DNA from: Gammaproteobacteria bacterium | GTDB lineage: Bacteria > Pseudomonadota > Gammaproteobacteria > HK1 | NCBI GenBank assembly: GCA_022822245.1 | Contig: JAJECB010000322.1 | Coordinates: 1-8,919, forward strand | Reading direction: 5' to 3' | DNA: 8,919 nt | Part shown: positions 7,801 to 8,919 of the stretch, in pieces | Layout: every line of letters starts with the position of its first letter | Numbering within the stretch: position 1 is the stretch's first letter | Notes under the pieces: generated by a model | The model's input: only the letters and a program-made list of their open reading frames with translations | Told to the model about the DNA's origin: nothing | The model's database searches: none | Translations under genes and position numbers: made by a program

Positions 7801-8770
7801 CCGGCGCACCCGGCAGTTGACGAGCTTTTCCGCCCTCACCGCGACGGCCGGGCTGTCCGGTTCGCCGGTCGCCCAACCCGACGTCGATCGCCCCGACCAT
7901 GACCAGCACGAGGCCGCGGAACCGGCGGCCGAGCCGGCGTCTCCGGTCGAGGAGAAGGAACGCCGGGACCCGTTCACCTTCCCGCGCGGCCCCATGGCCG
8001 GGAGCTGCCTGCATCGCATCTTCGAGGAGCTCGACAGGGAGACCGAGTCGGAACGCGACCTCGACGCCATCTGCCGGGATGCGCTCGCCGACTTCGACCT
8101 CGGCCTCGAGTGGGGGGGCGTCGCCCGCGCGATGGTGGAGCGCGCCCGGGCGGTACGCCTCCAGGAGCCGGACTCGGGGCCGGCAAGCGGGGCGAAGGGC
8201 GCGTCGCGGTCATCCCCGGGTTCTGGTGGCTCGGCGGGGTTCCGTCTCGCCGATCCGGTCCCGCGGCTCGTCGAGCTCGAGTTCGCCTTTCCGGTCACCG
8301 GGTTCGATCGGGCCCGGCTCGGGGCGAGCCTTCAGGAGAACGGCTACCGGGACCCGTTCGCGCCGTCGCCGGAAGGCCGTCCGGACGAGCCGCCCCCGCC
8401 GCCGATCGACGGCTTCCTCCGGGGGTTCGTCGACCTCGTGGTCGAGCACGCCGGGCGCTGGTACGTCATCGACTACAAGTCGAACTGGCTCGGGCCGGCG
8501 CCCGAGGACTATTCGCGCGAGGCGGTCGCGGCGGCCATGCGCGCGAGCGCGTATCCCCTCCAGTACCTCCTCTACCTCGTGGCCCTGCACCGCCATCTCG
8601 GCCTCCGGCTCCCCGGTTACGACTACGAGCGGCACGTCGGGGGCGTCTTCTACCTCTTCGTGCGGGGCATGGACCCCGCCGCCGGGACGGAGCGCGGGGT
8701 CTGGTTCGACCGGCCGGCGGCGTCCTTCGTGCACGGTCTCGACCGGCTCTTCCGGGGAGACCCGGCATGA
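4799..8770 (+). CDS. recB: RecBCD exonuclease V beta subunit RecB (helicase-nuclease)
   Basis: RecB (1323 aa; E. coli RecB is 1180) is the 3'-5' SF1A motor, the sole nuclease of exonuclease V, and the loader of RecA after Chi. Helicase motifs are intact: Walker A ASAGTGKT at 26-33 (K32), motif Ia VVTFTRAATAELR at 56-68, FTIHGFCQ at 128-135, motif II LIDEFQDTD at 391-399 (D393/E394), motif III VVGDPKQSIYRFRGAD at 476-491, DRNWRS at 509-514, motif V ILTVHGAKGLEFPL at 802-815, and motif VI LLYVALTRAK at 872-881. The C-terminal nuclease domain has H1072 (AGSCLHRIFEE), D1212 (RGFVDLV), D1225 and K1227 (VIDYKSNWLG), matching E. coli H956, D1067, D1080 and K1082 with identical spacing of the last three. 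Extra length comes from low-complexity inserts near residues 411-472, 907-929, 1021-1060 and 1125-1147. ATG 4799 is supported by GGAGG and the 4-base overlap with recC; the stop overlaps recD. It should be an active subunit. Confidence 0.98.
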   Translation: MNTPVVTGVWGEGLVVGAGGMTLIEASAGTGKTRELTGIVARFVVEGHRRLDEILVVTFTRAATAELRDRIRDTLRSAHRAVVAGEAPEASQAAELLAGWREDAGFDPEAAARRLEAALQDIDRANVFTIHGFCQRVLADLAFDGGFPFGFEVSGDAAESVARAAHDFWRRNLYPASRVLAGYAVDNGFRPDDLAGWVGKWRAKPDLRLKGGEPLDVPVESREAAWQGVLDEVRAEWDRHRERFRAEVLDGNWLNRRRYARPRVERELASIEALLDDPEPLLPEPERFGRYGATALADACKKGETLPENPLFAAFDQLEEASAELRTAFAAWLRWVRREVLVEAAELVRRRVLEDRLLGYDDLLLELYRALRSDGGERLARRIRREYPVALIDEFQDTDPVQADVFMRIYDATGSPPGEDSEEQAKAAIPDDAKGAVPVEAAGNEAPPDLSPVEGREAAFGSGPAAGPAGAVGLFVVGDPKQSIYRFRGADVFAYLRASRAAHARHSLDRNWRSVPALVEALNAVFARSNPFVVPEIRYPPVAPGREEGEPLSIEGTDGEGPLAFRLLPARRDGKRWTKGEAAPFAASAAADEIARLLSLAGEGRAVLEGRPLTGADVAVLVRTRAQGRRVADALRERNVRSVEVGDTSVFESREAEQMERLLWALAEPGREARERGALAGDLFGLDAAGLLALETDEVAWSRWSERLRTWRSDWESRGIGPLLRRLVEAEGAAARLLRYPDGARRLTNVRHLADLLQAAEAEQRTAPAGLAVWFSRRRAEAGTRDEDLQLRLESDEELVRILTVHGAKGLEFPLVFLPFAWDARDPALNRDEHAAYHEGEAEGYGEVLDLEPDETARALARREELSEDLRLLYVALTRAKYRCVVTWGQVRAAEHAPLAWLLHREGSSAAGGPDVPSGAGEGGAGGEGLDSVDAAVAATTFRFSGLTDEALHAEVRAFAGSRPDLVSVEVSGGSDGPARPTVLAALPPSGLAARRLDRPLRRTRQLTSFSALTATAGLSGSPVAQPDVDRPDHDQHEAAEPAAEPASPVEEKERRDPFTFPRGPMAGSCLHRIFEELDRETESERDLDAICRDALADFDLGLEWGGVARAMVERARAVRLQEPDSGPASGAKGASRSSPGSGGSAGFRLADPVPRLVELEFAFPVTGFDRARLGASLQENGYRDPFAPSPEGRPDEPPPPPIDGFLRGFVDLVVEHAGRWYVIDYKSNWLGPAPEDYSREAVAAAMRASAYPLQYLLYLVALHRHLGLRLPGYDYERHVGGVFYLFVRGMDPAAGTERGVWFDRPAASFVHGLDRLFRGDPA
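8754..8759 (+). promoter_or_regulatory. Shine-Dalgarno for recD
   Basis: GGGGAG ends 7 bases before the ATG at 8767 and lies within the last codons of recB. It supports coupled translation of recD. Confidence 0.7.
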
Positions 8771-8919
8771 GCGTCGCGCGGCTCGACGATCTCTGCCGGC
8801 AGGGCCACATCGCGGACATCGATCGGCACTTCGGAGCGATGGCCGCGGACCTTGACGGCCGGGACGGGCCGGAGGTGCCCGTCGCCGCCGCCCTCGCGAG
8901 CGCCTGGTCGCGGGGCGGG
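8767..8919 (+). CDS. recD: RecBCD exonuclease V alpha subunit RecD, N-terminal fragment cut by window edge
   Basis: Only the first 51 codons are present; the gene runs off the window. The visible protein begins MSVARLDDLCRQGHIADIDR and continues with a hydrophobic HFGAMA segment and VPVAAALASAW. This matches the small helical N-terminal domain of RecD, where a leading helix, a conserved (L/I)D.(H/Q)F element and an ALAAAL-type helix precede the helicase domains. In E. coli this domain contacts RecC. RecD is the 5'-3' SF1B helicase of the complex, but its ATPase motifs lie beyond the window and cannot be checked. The ATG overlaps the recB stop (ATGA, 8767-8770). The position right after recB makes the call stronger than the short sequence alone would. 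Confidence 0.88.
   Translation, partial: MSVARLDDLCRQGHIADIDRHFGAMAADLDGRDGPEVPVAAALASAWSRGG

Noticed and set aside
4703..8014. 1103-codon open frame on the minus strand opposite recB
   Set aside because: It lies opposite intact RecB motifs, has no domain I recognise, and long antisense frames are routine at this GC content.
1..8919. CRISPR array, tRNA or rRNA gene, insertion sequence, toxin-antitoxin or new defence cassette
   Set aside because: I saw no spaced direct repeats, tRNA-like folds, transposase or other such genes. Bases 265-8919 are fully accounted for by the four coding genes.

Overview
The window is a high-GC bacterial segment, roughly 70% G+C in the genes by hand-counted samples. 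It carries a compact plus-strand operon: a cytosolic 5'-nucleotidase I-type gene (265-1344), recC (1341-4802), recB (4799-8770) and the first 51 codons of recD (8767 to the window edge). A full RecBCD set in the order recC-recB-recD, very high GC3, and no ptrA-like protease gene between recC and recB suggest a high-GC proteobacterium, most likely gammaproteobacterial. That placement is an inference from gene content and I cannot name a genus.

Layout. Bases 1-264 are a lower-GC leader (about 60% by hand count) with no gene I can support; they hold short inverted repeats and a doubtful minus-strand reading frame. From 265 on the sequence is wall-to-wall coding. Each of the three gene junctions is a 4-base stop/start overlap (GTGA at 1341, ATGA at 4799, ATGA at 8767), and each has a purine-rich Shine-Dalgarno sequence in the end of the preceding gene. 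The four genes are therefore probably one translationally coupled transcript whose promoter lies in or before bases 1-264.

How the genes work together. RecB (3'-5' SF1 helicase plus the only nuclease domain), RecC (inactive helicase/nuclease folds that split the duplex and read Chi) and RecD (5'-3' helicase) form exonuclease V, which processes double-strand breaks and degrades linear foreign DNA. All helicase motifs and the nuclease triad of RecB are intact. The first gene encodes a HAD-type nucleotidase expected to dephosphorylate nucleoside monophosphates. Its coupling to recC suggests co-regulation, possibly nucleotide salvage after DNA degradation, but the sequence does not prove a joint function.

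I do not see an undescribed defence or mobile system. The points worth a second look are the nucleotidase-recBCD coupling, the two-halved nucleotidase with a catalytically dead N-terminal half, the divergent Chi-recognition positions in RecC, and low-complexity insertions in RecB and RecC, including one between helicase motifs II and III of RecB.
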